Origin: Datura wrightii
Lineage: Eukaryota; Streptophyta; Magnoliopsida; Solanales; Solanaceae
Reading direction: 5' to 3'
Length of the DNA stretch: 64,000 nucleotides
Assembly (NCBI GenBank): GCA_035772735.1
Contig: JASDFA010000003.1
Location: 128,481,001-128,545,000, forward strand
Shown here piece by piece: positions 32,575 through 44,472 of this stretch (positions within the stretch are counted from its first letter, which is position 1; the number at the start of each line of letters is the position of its first letter). The translations under genes and the position numbers were made by a program. Below the pieces are notes generated by a model. It saw nothing but the letters and a program-made list of their open reading frames with translations, searched no databases and had not been told where the DNA came from.

Positions 32575-35500
32575 GTGACAGGAGTCAGAGTCATCGTCGA
32601 TATTGTGACAAGTATGCTAGACATTTGTTCTCATTCATCTTATGTTTTGATAGACCCAGGTTCCACTTTGTCTTATGTTACACCATTAGTGGCCCGAAAG
32701 TTCGGTATAATGGCAGAATTGCTTCAGCGACCCTTTTCAGTGTCCACGCCCATCGGTGATTCTATTATATCTAAACAGATATATCGGGGTTGTACGGTAG
32801 AAGTTGTTAGTCGCCAGACTTTGATAGACTTAGTGGAACTAGACATGATTGATTTTGATGCAATTATGGATATGGATTGGCTAGCGCTATGTTATGCCAA
32901 TGTAAAATATTGGACCAAGACTGTTTGATTCCATTTTCCAGGAGAGGTGATATGAGAGTGGAAAAGCAATGCAGGCATGCCAAAAGGTAGGTTTATATCC
33001 TATCTTCGGGTGAGAAAGTTAATAGAAAAGGGTTGCATTTATCCTATTGTCAGGGTTCAGGATGTCGAAACAGAATCCCCGACTCTTCAGTCCATTCCAG
33101 TAGTCAATGAATCTCCAAATGTGTTCCCAAATGAACTTCCTGATATTCCCCCAGAACGAGAAATCAATTTTGTATCGACCTATTACCAGGTACTCAGCCT
33201 ATATCCATCCCTCCGTACCAAATGGCTCTTGTTGAGCTCAGAGAATTGAAGGAATAACTGAAAGATTGTTGGATAAGGGCTTCATCAGGCCAAGTACTTC
33301 ACCGTGGGGTGCACCAGTTCTGTTTGTAAGAAAGAAAGATGGCTCCCTCTGCATGTGTATAGATTACCAGCACCTAAATAAAGTCATTATCAAGAACAAA
33401 TACCCGCTTCCTAGGATAGATGACTTGTTTGATCAGCTACAAGGGGTGAAGTATTTTTTTCTAAGGTCGACTTAAGGTCTGGGTACCACCAGGTTCGGGT
33501 TCGGGAGAGAGATATTTCGAAAATGGCTTTCAAGACCAGGTATGGCCATTTTGAATTCCTAGTCATGTCCTTCGGGTTGACGAATGCTCCTGCAGTGTTC
33601 ATAGATCTGCTGAACAACATCTTCAGGTCGTATTTGGATTTGTTTGTGATAGTATTCATTGATGACATTCTGGTGTATTCCCTCTTAGAAGCAGAACACC
33701 GAGGTTATTTGCGAACAATGCTCCAGATTCTCAGGGATCGCCAGTTATATAAAAAATTTTCTAAATGTGAGTTCTAGCTGAATTCGGTAGCCTTTTTGGG
33801 TCATATTGTGTCGGATAATGGTATTCAGGTAGATTCACAAAATATTGAGGCAGTAAAGACATGGCCTAGACCTACAACTCCAACTGAGGTACACAGTTTC
33901 CTTGGGTTAGCTGGGTATTACAAAAGATTTGTAGAGGGGTTTTCTACTTTATTAGCGCCTTTGACCAAGTTAACTCAGAAAGCAACTAAATTTCACTGGG
34001 CTGAAGCGTGTGAACAGAGTCTTCAGGAATTGAAAATCACATTGACATCAGTGCCAGTACTAGCTTTGCCGGAAGGTTCAGAGGGTTATGCAGTGTTTTG
34101 TGATGCTTCGGGCGTCGGTTAGGGTGTGTTCTGATGCAACACGGTAAGGTAATTGCTTATGCTTCAAGGCAATTGAGGAAGCATGAAAAGAACTATCCCA
34201 TCCACGACCTAGAGTTAGAGGCAGTAGTTCACGCCTTAAAAATATGGAGACACTACTTGTATGGGGTACACGTGGACATTTTTACTGATAATAAGAGCCT
34301 CCAGTACATCTTTACACAGAAAGAGTTGAATCTGCGGCAGCGTCGCTGGTTAGAATTATTGAAGGACTACGACGTGAATATTTTATATCATCCAGGGAAG
34401 GCTAATATCGTAGTAGATGCCCTTAGTCGTAGATCAATGGGGATTTTAGCGCACTTGAGGCCCGAATAATGGGAGTTGGCCTGAGAATTGCACCAGTTAG
34501 CTAGTTTAGTCATTCAAATAGTAGACTCGGGGGACAGTGGGGCAGTAATTCATAATATCGTAGTATTGTCCCTGGTTGTAGAGGTAAAAGAGCGGCAATA
34601 TGAAGATCCTAACCTGGTATAGCTCAGAGATAACGTTCAGCGAGGAGAAGTATCAGCTTTTGAGGTAATCGAATACGGGGTCCTGAGATTTAGGGGTCAC
34701 CTCTGCATTCCAGATGTGGCGGGACTTCACCAGCAGATCATGGCAGAGGTACATTATTCCCGTTATTCTCTTCACCCAGGTTCAACAAAGATGTATCATG
34801 ACATAAAAGAGATTTATTGGTGGCCTTGAATGAAAAAGGGTATAGCCGAATTTGTAGCACAGTGCCCTAATTGCCAGGAAGTGAAGGCTAAACATCAGAG
34901 ACTCGACGGATTGACATAGGAGATAGCAGTACCTATGTGGAAATGGGAAGCGATTAAAATAGATTTTTTGATAGGGTTACCCCATACCAGCACAAATTTG
35001 ATTCTATCTAGGTGATTATTGACAGATTAACGAAATCAGCTCACTTTCTGCCCGTCAGGACCACCTTCTCAGCTAAGGACTATGCTGAATTGTATATCAG
35101 AGAAATAGTTCGATTACATGGTGTCCCGACTTCTATCATTTTTGACAGTGGGGCACAATTTACATCCAGATTCTGGCAGTCATTTCAGAAAGGCTTGGGA
35201 ATATTGGTTGATCTGAGTACAACCTTCCATCCTTAAACAGACGGGTGGGCAGAATGTATAATTCAGACGCTCGAGGATATGTTGAGAGCGTGCGTTCTAG
35301 ACTTTGGAGGCAGTTGAGATGAGCATTTTCCCCTTATTGAATTTGTTTACAATAACAGTTATCATTCATCAATCCAGATGGTGCCTTATGAGGCCTTATA
35401 TGGGCAGAAATTAAGGTCCCCAGTTGGTTGGTTCAAGGTTGGAGAATCAGAGTTAATTGGACTAGACATAATCCACCAGTCAGAGGAGAAAGTAAAGCTT

Positions 35501-35994
35501 ATCAGAGAGCACTTGCTAACAGCTCAAAGCCGCCATAAATCCTACTCTGATGTGCGGCGTAGGGACCTGAAATTCAGTGTTGGTGATTGGGTATTTTTAA
35601 AAGTGTCGCCAATAAAGGGTGTAATGAGGTTAGGTAAAAGGAAAAGCTTAGCCCTAGGTTTATTGGCCATATCAGATTCTCCGGAGAATAGGCCAAGTGG
35701 CATATGAGTTAGACTTACCTCCAAAGTTGGAATCTATTCACCCAGTCTTTCATGTGTCGACTGCTAAAGTGTATAGGGGATCCATCCTAAGTCGTGCCAG
35801 TTGAGGACGTCCATGTTACTGAGGAGTTAGCCTACGAAGAGGTTCCAGTAGCCATATTAGATCGACAGGTTCGTAGGTTGAGAACAAAAGATGTCTCCTC
35901 TGTTAAAGTGTTATGGAGGACAGGAATAAAGAAGAGATCACCTGGAAAGCTGAGGATGATATGAAATCTAAATATCCTCACCTGTTCCAGGATT
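32575..35994 (+). pseudogene. Pol of the second Gypsy element
   Basis: Protease: LIDPGSTLSYVTPLVARKFG keeps the catalytic Asp, and MDMDWLALCYANV follows. RT (about 33085-33880): SPWGAPVLFVRKKDGS, YGHFEFLVMSFGLTNAPA and an intact VFIDDIL. RNase H about 33880-34469: HGKVIAYASRQL, NKSLQYIFTQKELNLRQRRW. Integrase about 34690-35700: SLHPGSTKMYHDI, CPNCQEVK, FDSGAQFTSRFW and TDGWAECIIQTLEDML. Chromodomain-like end about 35700-35994: YEEVPVAILDRQVRRLR. Disabled by frameshifts near 33170, 33460, 34120 and 35665, and by stops including 33775-33777 (TGG to TAG), 34827-34829 and 35234-35236. Confidence 0.9.
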
Positions 35995-36249
35995 AATCGC
36001 AGTTAAGGTGAGGTTGTTGTTCAGTTGTTATTTTACTGCTTATGCTATCAGTACTGTTGTTTAGGTACCTCTTATTATTGTGTAATGGTTGTTATAGCGT
36101 CCTGCGAGGCGCCTGTGTTGGACTCTTCTGCGTTTCAGGTTTCCGGATAGTCCTTATTATAGAGGAGACTCTGCCGAAATTTTTCTACATCTTGGGTAAG
36201 AGAGTTAACTCCTTTAAGTTTAAGAATGAAATTCGAGGATGAATGTTCC

Positions 36250-36265
36250 TAAAGGGGGGGGATGA
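36250..36265 (+). other. Polypurine tract of the second Gypsy element
   Basis: TAAAGGGGGGGGATGA directly precedes the 3' LTR start TGTTACACCCC, after an ATTCGAGGATGAATGTTC motif. Confidence 0.85.
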
Positions 36266-38304
36266 TGTTACACCCCATAAAAGTTAACAATTATTAAGCA
36301 TATGCATGGATTCGTGAGGAATAAAGAGAGTATGACACATGTAGAAAAACCTCGAAAGCAGGATGGGGCGAGGCTAGGCCGCGAAAGGCCAGCGCGACGC
36401 GCCAGCCGGCAGAGCACCGGCCAGCGCAATGCGGGGCTGTTCTGGCACCTTGGGCGGCACAGGATGCCGCCATACCACCGCCCCTATATAAATATAAATC
36501 CTTCCTTTCAATTGTGATTCATTTTCAAGTTATTTCCTCGGCCAAAAATGAGAAGACACGAAGATTTCAATTAATTTTCATCCGATTATGCTATCAAATA
36601 CGGTCTAAACATAAATTAACTTTAGGTATTGAGTTCTAAGTCTGCAGGGAGCATTACTATAGAGTTAGTTTCTCGAAATACGCCCGGCAAATCGTAATCC
36701 CGCCGAGCAAAAGTTGTTAGAATTGCTCCAAACTGATTCCTAAACGATCACAGACATTAGGTAAGCATTTCTCCCTTTTGAACCCTCGGGAAATTATAGG
36801 TTTTCGGCCATATTTTACGTAGTTGAATAATAGTTGCTATTAATATTAAAAGTTATCATTTTAAGCCGAATTTGGTGTTGAAATTAGTCTCTTTCTCCAG
36901 TATTATGGTTATAGTTGAAAAGAGCTGACGATTACAAGTTGAAACTCGTCGGTTACTCGAGAAGTGACAATCGAGGTATGTTAAGGTGAATTCTTTGGGC
37001 AAGTTAGTTTCTATAGCATTGTACTATAGTTTGACTCCTAGTAAGAGAGCCAGAAATATTGTTATCATGAATAGTTGTTGCTGTTAGCTGAGACCAGTAC
37101 TGTATGTTTAGTTTGGGATTGACTTTGCCCTGTATAGCCTTCCATGACCAACTCCAGGGTTACTAGCTGTGTCGTTGCCTACCAGGGGCTATATGACGTC
37201 GCCCCAAGTAGCGATATGTTGTCTTGAGGGACGATGATGAGGCCCAAGGTTCTCATACATCCATTCCATGGATGGACTATTATTTCTATGCTGTGTCGGC
37301 AGTACACCCCCATCTATCCTGGTGCCTGGGGTGCAGTTATCAGGAGTCCACCAGACTCAGACACAGCTACATTTCAGGGGCCGAGCGGGCTCAGTTGCAG
37401 ACTCAGGGGACTGGTAGGTTCGCTTTAGTTATTTGTTGACTCATTTTGACCTTGTAAGGGTATATAGATTGAAGTGTACTTGCCAAGGCTTATGGGGGCT
37501 CCGGGTGGGTTATTCTGTGCTGGATGCCCCTTCCGACTTACAGGGGCCAGATTTACTAATAGATTAGACAGCAGGAAGTTAAGTTAATCAGGTTATATCC
37601 CTATCCCTTCAACTCAGTTACTTTCAGTTTCATATTAAATTTTATTTAGTTATTTTCAGTTACTGCCTTACATATTTGGTACATATTGTACTAACAGCCA
37701 TCTTGGGGAGTTTCATTACTTTCCTGCAAGTGTGGATAAACATGGATCAGGACCTTCTTAGCTTTTAGCCAGAGTCAGCAGTACAGATAGCTCCCCTCCT
37801 CCGAAGTTGATTAGTTAGAAAGTTTGCTCTTTTGATTGTACAACATGGGTAGGTCAGGGCCCTGTCTCAACCATTATTCCACTTCTAGAGGCTTGATATT
37901 TACAGATTCCATGTGGTTAGCTGTTGTTAGTCATGTGGAGCATATATATGTTTTAATTCGTGCGATGGACGTATGGGGCCTTATTTAGCTATTAGATAGT
38001 GGCCTTGTCGGCTATAGTATAGTTATAGTTGACTAACTTTCATTTCAGTTATAACTAGACAGCATGGTGGCCTTGTCGACCCGCATAGGATTCCCTTCTA
38101 TTGTTCGTTGTTGGTAGCTGTTCTCGTTTACAGGTGCCTATTTGGCCTTATCAGCCGGAGGCTGTATTTACAGTCGAGATATAGCTCGTTGTTTTCTTAA
38201 ATTGAGTTGCAGGCATGCATCAGACGTGCATAAGCCTAGTCAGGTCATCCAGATTCCAGTGTGGCACTAGGTGCCAGTCATGCCCCCCAAGGTGGGGCGT
38301 GACA
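36266..38304 (+). repeat. 3' LTR of the second Gypsy element (2039 bp)
   Basis: TGTTACACCCC to GGGGCGTGACA. A TATATAAATATAAAT promoter box lies at 36485-36499, just after the GC-rich U3 block. It is the uninterrupted reference for the 5' copy. Confidence 0.93.
37234..37428 (+). CDS. Short conserved reading frame in LTR leader, copy 2
   Basis: Same frame as at 28333-28521, with PPDSDTATFQGPSGLSCRLR and GLVGSL-stop. One nonsynonymous change (V to F) lies inside the core. Function unknown. Confidence 0.3.
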   Translation: MMRPKVLIHPFHGWTIISMLCRQYTPIYPGAWGAVIRSPPDSDTATFQGPSGLSCRLRGLVGSL

Positions 38305-39442
38305 AAAATTTTGGTGAAGATGCCCCAAGCTGAAGATCTAAGAATGGCAACATGAGTATATAGGATTCAAAATTCTATCCAAAACATCTCTTGTGGAATC
38401 TAAGCCCAAAATTCATATATATTGTAGTCCTTGGTGTCTCATTCTCATAAAATTAAGCGGATTGCGATTCTGACAATCACACATTAAATACAAAAAAAAT
38501 TGGTGCAGTCAAGCAAATCTGAAACTGTCAGCATATCAACATCTAAGATTGACTTCTAAAATTTATCTAGGGAGATCCTAATGATTTTAAACTCTGAATT
38601 TTACATATTTAAGAGTCCAATTCATAAATAATCTAGTAAAAATATGATTTCAACATTCCTACATCAAGATATAAATTTTTTAGTGAAGCCGCGCAAATCT
38701 GAAGTTGTCAGCTTTCCAGTATTCAAAGTCAAATTCAAAAAATTAATCAAGGACATTCCTAATAGTTTTAGAATCTAAATTTTAGAGATATTGTATATTG
38801 GAAGTTTAATTTTTAAAAAATTAAGCAGATTATAATTTCGGCATTCTATGTCAGGATATAATTTTTTTTGCGAAGCCGTGCAAATCTGGAGCTGTCAGAT
38901 TGCCATAATCTATAATCAATTTTGAAAAAATTAATTTGGTATATCCCTAATGGTTTTAAAATCTAAATTTTTAATATATTCTATATTGAGAAGTCTAGTT
39001 CCTGAGAATTAAGCGGATTGTGATTTCGATATTTCTACGTCAAGATATAATTTTTTCTTTTGCGAAGCCGTGCAAATATGGCGCTATCATCTTGCCAACA
39101 TTCAAATTTGATTTTAAAAAATTAATCTAAGAAGTTCATGATAGTTTTAAACTCTGAATTTTAAATATATTTTCGATTGAAAAATTTAGCTTCGACAGGA
39201 TTAAGCAGATTGTGATTTTGACATTCATACATCGAGATACAAATTATTTTTTGTGTAGGTGCATAGATTTGAAACTATCAGCATATCATCATCCAAAGTT
39301 GATTTCAAAAAAAATTATCTGGGACAACCTTGATGGATTTAAACTTTGAATTTTAGATTTATTTATATTTTGGAGTCTAGTTTCTAAGAAATTAAGTCGC
39401 TCATGATTTCAATATTTCTACATTAAGATATAATTTTTTTAC
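38305..39442 (+). repeat. Tandem satellite, about 180-192 bp monomer, about six units
   Basis: The marker CTGTCA/CTATCA recurs at 38525, 38705, 38892, 39084 and 39275 (spacings 180, 187, 192, 191). Each unit has a GCGAAGCCGTGCAAATCTG-like block, an AAAAAATTAAT block and an AAGCAGATTGTGATTTCGAC-like block. Units are well diverged. Monomer length is in the range of plant centromeric or heterochromatic satellites, but I cannot assign a family. The array resumes the fragment at 27225-27332. Confidence 0.82.
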
Positions 39443-39820
39443 CATAAAGACATGAAGTTGATGAACAATGCTATGAGGGGAGCGTGGTCTTCTAAATTAA
39501 AATCAAGACACCCTCGAGAACTTGGAGACTTGAGCAACATTATTTAAGAGAAAATCAAAGCCTAATACAATGGCATTAGTGGGTCAAAATAAATAGACAA
39601 TTCTTAATGAAGCAAAAATTGTATTAAGAGAGAATATGAGATCTTAAGCAAAACAAAAATAGTATTTATTCCTAATAAGAGTATCCATTAATGAATCGCA
39701 TGCAAGAAAAAAAAGAGGCGCGGGTGAAATACTTTTTAGAATAATCTGAACATAATTTGTAATTGATTAAGTCTTGACTCATATCTTTCTAGCGTACCTT
39801 GTTCGTCTGCTCTAAATTGG
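39443..39820 (+). other. AT-rich stretch without a recognised feature
   Basis: No coding, repeat or regulatory signal recognised between the satellite and the pseudogene's 3' end. Confidence 0.5.
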
Positions 39821-42480
39821 TTAATCATCAGCATTTGATAAGTCTACATCATAGCATGCATCAAACTCCCTTCCAGCAGTTGAGGCTCCTGATTTGACTT
39901 CTTCAATTTCTTTCTTGATGACTTCTAAGAGGACTTCTAAATTTTTCTCCTTTTTGCGAAGCTTTTCTATCTTCTCTTTCACCTCTTCTAAGATTGATGG
40001 ATAGATGAAACTTTTTCAATCTTCTCGTGTTCTTCAAATATGACATTTGAAAGATGCTCTCCAACTACTATAAACAACTTTTTTCTTGCAACTTTAATAT
40101 TTTTATCATGTAGAGTTGATTGCTCCTGGTTTTATATAGCAACAAGCTCAAAAAAGAACTTCAGCAATTTCATTAATGGGGAAACATTCACATCTTTGCC
40201 ATCTATATCATCGAGAATCACTTGTACGTCTTATTTAAAAGAGGAAGCACAATTTACGTCATTTCTGAAAAGCTTACCCTCAATCACAATCCAAAGTTTA
40301 GAAATAAAAATCTTTCAATAGTTTAGGACAACCTTCTTTCCATCAAACACTGATATTACAATCGTTGGATGTTTTTGCAAATCAGAACTCAGTCTCGCTC
40401 TCACTCCATCGTGAGGAATAGAAGTTGCCTCTTTTTCTACTTCACTTGTAAAAGATGATTTTATTAGGTCCAGACCAACAATCGACTCACTACTCTTTTG
40501 GGACCTTCCTCATTGTAATACTCCAACAACATTTGAATGTAGAGGTCAAACAAATAATTAATAAAAGTCATTATGACATGTTTGATAAATTAAAAATTTT
40601 AAGCATACCTTTTCAATAAGAATAGTCGAAGTCCTCGAATGACTATCAACACTGTGAGAAATCTCAATTACTGCTAAATCTGCATCTCCCAATTTGTTTG
40701 AACGCGACCTTACTTTTCTCCAAAAACTATCTTTATGGATGCTATTACTATTACCTTGAGATGATCTATTATTAGAAACATGAGCAACTACACTTAATAG
40801 AAAGGAGCCTTTGTCACCCTGGTGACCTTGACCATACACTTGTTTAGTTAGAGCTTCTATAAGTAACTAAGGTCCTTTGACTTTATATTATTTAGACAAT
40901 ATGATCATTGAAGTTGAGGGATTGCAAGTATTTGTGATTGCATTGCTACATCCTTGATGTGTGACCTCTGAAATCTTGCTAGAAGTTGGCCCAACTACAT
41001 CCACTAAAGATTACAAGTAGCAATCAAGAAAATTCTCATGCGTTTTCCACCACCAAATCTTGTAGTCATCTGTAAAAAGTTTCTTCACATTAGAAATGTT
41101 ATAGGGGAAAAAGTCACACAAGAAATCAACCTATATAACAGATAAATCCTCCAATATATAAGTCCTTCAGCTAATAAAGCACTACGATTATCATATGCCA
41201 AAGCATCTGAAATTATTTGATAAAACTCAAATTGACAGCTAAGCTAATGTAGACTATATAGCTCGATAGTGGTTGAGTCTCCATTTTTTAAAGAGAGATA
41301 GCCAAAGCGAATGCTCATGAAATCATTTGACTCTAACTGTTATGTATCATTATTGTCAATAAAGCTCAGAATTATTTAACATAGTAGAAGTCAAAACTAT
41401 GTTATCTCCTTGATAGATGTGTTTCTTTATTTTTTTTTTTTGGTTAAAGTATCGCGCAACATCCTCTCCTAAAAATATCACTATAAGTGGATTAGATGAT
41501 TCATTTGCAAGCGCATAATGAGTCTTCAAATAGTGAGCAAGCCAACCTAAATATAATGGATGGGAAAGCAGACTTTGATAAAATCAAGTTGCGACGAACG
41601 AGAAATCTTATTAAGACTACTGTAGATGCTTGCTAAAATGGGCATCGCTGATATTCTGTTTGGTTGCCATTATAGACACTATCTTAAAAGTCCCTGGTTG
41701 AAAGAAGTCACCTTCTTCAAATGAAAGCATGAAAGCACACAACCAACACGACAAAAATGCTACAAGATATATTTCATTTTTTTATAGGCCTCACCCCAAG
41801 TTTATAAAATACATCTTCCTCGTCTCTTGGCAATTAAGACATCTCAGACATAGGCCCAATAGGGTTATGTGTAGATTTTAACTGCACAGACTTCTTCGCG
41901 CTCCTTGATGGAGCAGGTTCGTACTTTAGAGCTCTCTTGTACCACAATTTTATCCACTTGCTCAAAGAGACCCTTGAGTTGTCACTCTTTCTCTCTTGTA
42001 AATAGTGAAAAGCTGTGAACAAGTACTTGCAAACTTGAGAAATATATCTTTGATCTTTTACATCAGTACTTGTGAGTTTGGTAGCCTTGGGGATAACATC
42101 CTCATATAAAGAACCTCCAATTGGCAAATCTCCAAGGGTATATAAGTCTCATAAGGAAATAGATAGTTCACCAACAGATGTAAAAAGTGTATTCGTCTTT
42201 GGGCACCATGCCTCACAAAATACTTGTAATATATCTAAATTCGATCATAGGTGAAAAGTGAGGCATAAACTATATCATAAATGTCTGTGGTACTTAAGAC
42301 TTCTTGAGTTCTACCGAGTGTATCCTCAGACACTCCCAATGCCCTGAAATATGATAATATTCACCCTCGAACACTACTATCTCTTCCAACATATTTGCTC
42401 TCGAACTAGATCCAAGCTAGGAAGGAAGCTTGTAATATTTGTAGAATATTGGTGGGAAGCCTGAAGAGACCACATCTGAG
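39821..42480 (-). pseudogene. Plant mobile domain (PMD, aminotransferase-like) protein, degenerate
   Basis: Minus strand, N to C. EAWCPKTNTLFTSVGELSIS then LGDLPIGGSLYEDVIPKATK (about 42215-42070). SQVCKYLFTAFHYLQ and SKWIKLWYKRALKYEP (about 42030-41915). AFMLSFEEGDF, MATKQNISDAHFSKH, HPLYLGWLAHYLKTHYAL and GEDVARYF (about 41745-41440). LAEGLIYWRIY and a YKIWWWKTHENFLD-like stretch (about 41170-41020). A basic, Ser-rich part at 40839-40558 and a Glu/Lys coiled-coil tail (VKEKIEKLRKKEKNLEVLLE) ending at 39821. This order matches the plant mobile domain family, known from MULE-type transposons and the MAIN/MAIL proteins. Frameshifts and stops in most segments indicate a pseudogene, more likely TE-derived than a host gene. 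Confidence 0.75.
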
Positions 42481-42633
42481 AAGATCGAGTTAAAATAGGT
42501 TTGCATTCTGAAATCCAATTTGTCATATGAAGGGAGTTCCTAAAAAATGATTACAGACCTTCATACCATCCAGTTCAGAGAGTTTGAATTAACAATTTTG
42601 TTTGCACTGCGTGTCTTTCATTACTAGGCCTTA

Positions 42634-42844
42634 AGAGCCTATTTAGATTGGCTTATGATTTATGGCTTATATATCAAAAGCCATATATTAGATTTCTAAC
42701 TTATGACTTTTAACTTATTTTTGTTATTTTGTCTTAAAAACAAGTGCTTAAAAGCACTTTTTAAACTTACCTAAACACTATAAAAATGCTTAAAAGCGAT
42801 TTTGGCTAAAAAGCACTTAAAATAAGCTAATACAAACAGTCTCC
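42634..42844. mobile_element. hAT-type MITE, 211 bp
   Basis: Left end AGAGCCTATTTAGATTGGCT and right end, read inward, GGAGACTGTTTGTATTAGCT form terminal inverted repeats of about 25 bp with mismatches. Flanking 8-mers AGGCCTTA (42626-42633) and AGGTCTGA (42845-42852) match at 6 of 8 positions, consistent with a decayed hAT target duplication. No coding capacity. Confidence 0.7.
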
Positions 42845-42852
42845 AGGTCTGA

Positions 42853-44233
42853 TTTCTTCAAAGGACATAACATAACCAAAGTCTTAAATTGTGGATGAAA
42901 TTCATATTGTACTATGCTTTATGCTTGATTTCTTAAAGGGACATGGCCAAAAATTTTAATGCGCGAACAAAATTCATCATATGCTATGTTTTAAGCCTGA
43001 TTTCTTCAAAAATAAAGGATGAAAGACATACTGACTTAGAGAACAGGCATTAAAGTGGAGTTATCTTGCTTAATGAGTGAAAAAAAATACAAGTTTTCAT
43101 GATACCACATATAATCCTCTATGATGGCAGTGAAATTTTATATTTGTATTCTTTGGTCGTGTATACACCAATGATGGTAAAAATATGTGTGACCACAAAA
43201 GACGAACAAAATATCATGAAAGAAAAAATATGCTGCGAGTCAAATAACCAATGCAGACATTGAAGAACTAAAAAAAATTACAACATATAAAGCCAATAAA
43301 GGTGCGAGGATTTTTTTAAAAAAATATTTTTTTTCCTCGTCCATGTGATACCAAATGCAAGAGTCTTGCATTGAAAAAAATTATTTTATGAGTACAAAAG
43401 CAAAAGGAAAAAAAAAGAGCTCACATCATGTTTTTGTTTATTTGAATGAAGAAGTTGACATGCATGAAAAAGAAAATACTCGCTCCTTTTAAAAATAATT
43501 AAATAAGGTTGAAAAAGTAGTTCAACAATTCTTGGCAGAAAGTAAACAAACTTGATTGATCTCTCTGAGTTTGCTAAAAGAAAAAAAAAGGAAAACTTGT
43601 ACAGTGAATTTTGATGTTGGCTTCAAAATTTAGCCGATCCTAGTTGGAGTTGTAGAATTATTCTGATAAACTCAAAGATATTTCTTCTGCGATTCAATCT
43701 ACGTGGATAGTTATCAACTGGACAATTCAAAGGGTTTGAGAGTAGGGAAAATTCAAAGAGGAAACATAAATATATACTCACATAGACTTTGGATGAAATA
43801 GTCCCAGCGAAAGCAATGAAAATTGAAGATCAAATTTGCATATCCATATGCCTTATTAAATTAATTATTTATACTATTATTAGTTTTATATTTATCAAAA
43901 TTATTATTTTTTAATTATTTAATTTACCTAATAAGTATGAATAATTATATAACAAATTCTAATTAAACTTGGCCACTTAATAAACCTACACGTTTTTTTT
44001 CTTCTTCTTCACAAATCACAATTATATTAAAATTACTTTCCAGTTATTCTCTAACATTCATTATATAAACCTGCACGTTTTTTCTTCTTCTTCACAAATC
44101 ATCATTATGCTAAAATTATACAATGTGCAATTAAAAATACAAAAAGTATTAAAATACATATATCAGAAATATTAAAAAAATTAATTTATAAACTGAGCTC
44201 TTAATTTTAAAATAGAACAGAATCTATATCTAT
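42853..44233 (+). other. AT-rich region, no gene recognised
   Basis: No coding signal. A direct duplication of about 55 bp (TAAACCTRCACG, pyrimidine run, CTTCACAAATCA) occurs at 43981 and 44066, period 85 bp. Confidence 0.5.
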
Positions 44234-44238
44234 ATATC

Positions 44239-44465
44239 TGTTATGAAATAATAAAGAAAGAACAAGAATATTATAGAGAAGGAGAGAAGTTCTTATTTTT
44301 CTTGATGAGATGAAATACAATGAAGGAGAACCCCTCTATTTATAGGGATAATTTCTCCTAACTTTTCTCCAAAAGATAGACTTTCACTATAATAGAAACA
44401 CATGTATCCACTACAATACAAATACCTTTATAGACATTCACTATAATACAAATATGTTTATAACA
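44239..44465 (-). repeat. Copia D 3' LTR
   Basis: Matches 47629-47862 and the solo LTR at 61607-61843. A minus-strand TATAAATAG box lies at 44336-44344. Confidence 0.93.
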
Positions 44466-44472
44466 CTCCCCC

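Larger units (their letters stand above)
27333..38304 (+). mobile_element. Ty3/Gypsy chromovirus-like element, complete, 10,972 bp
   Basis: The 5' LTR (27333-30999) and 3' LTR (36266-38304) share TGTTACA...GGGGYGTGACA ends. The target duplication AAAAT is perfect (27328-27332 and 38305-38309). Internal order is primer site, gag, protease, RT, RNase H, integrase, chromodomain-like end, polypurine tract. The 5' LTR is 1.6 kb longer because a solo LTR was inserted into it. Stops and frameshifts throughout make it non-autonomous. Confidence 0.93.
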
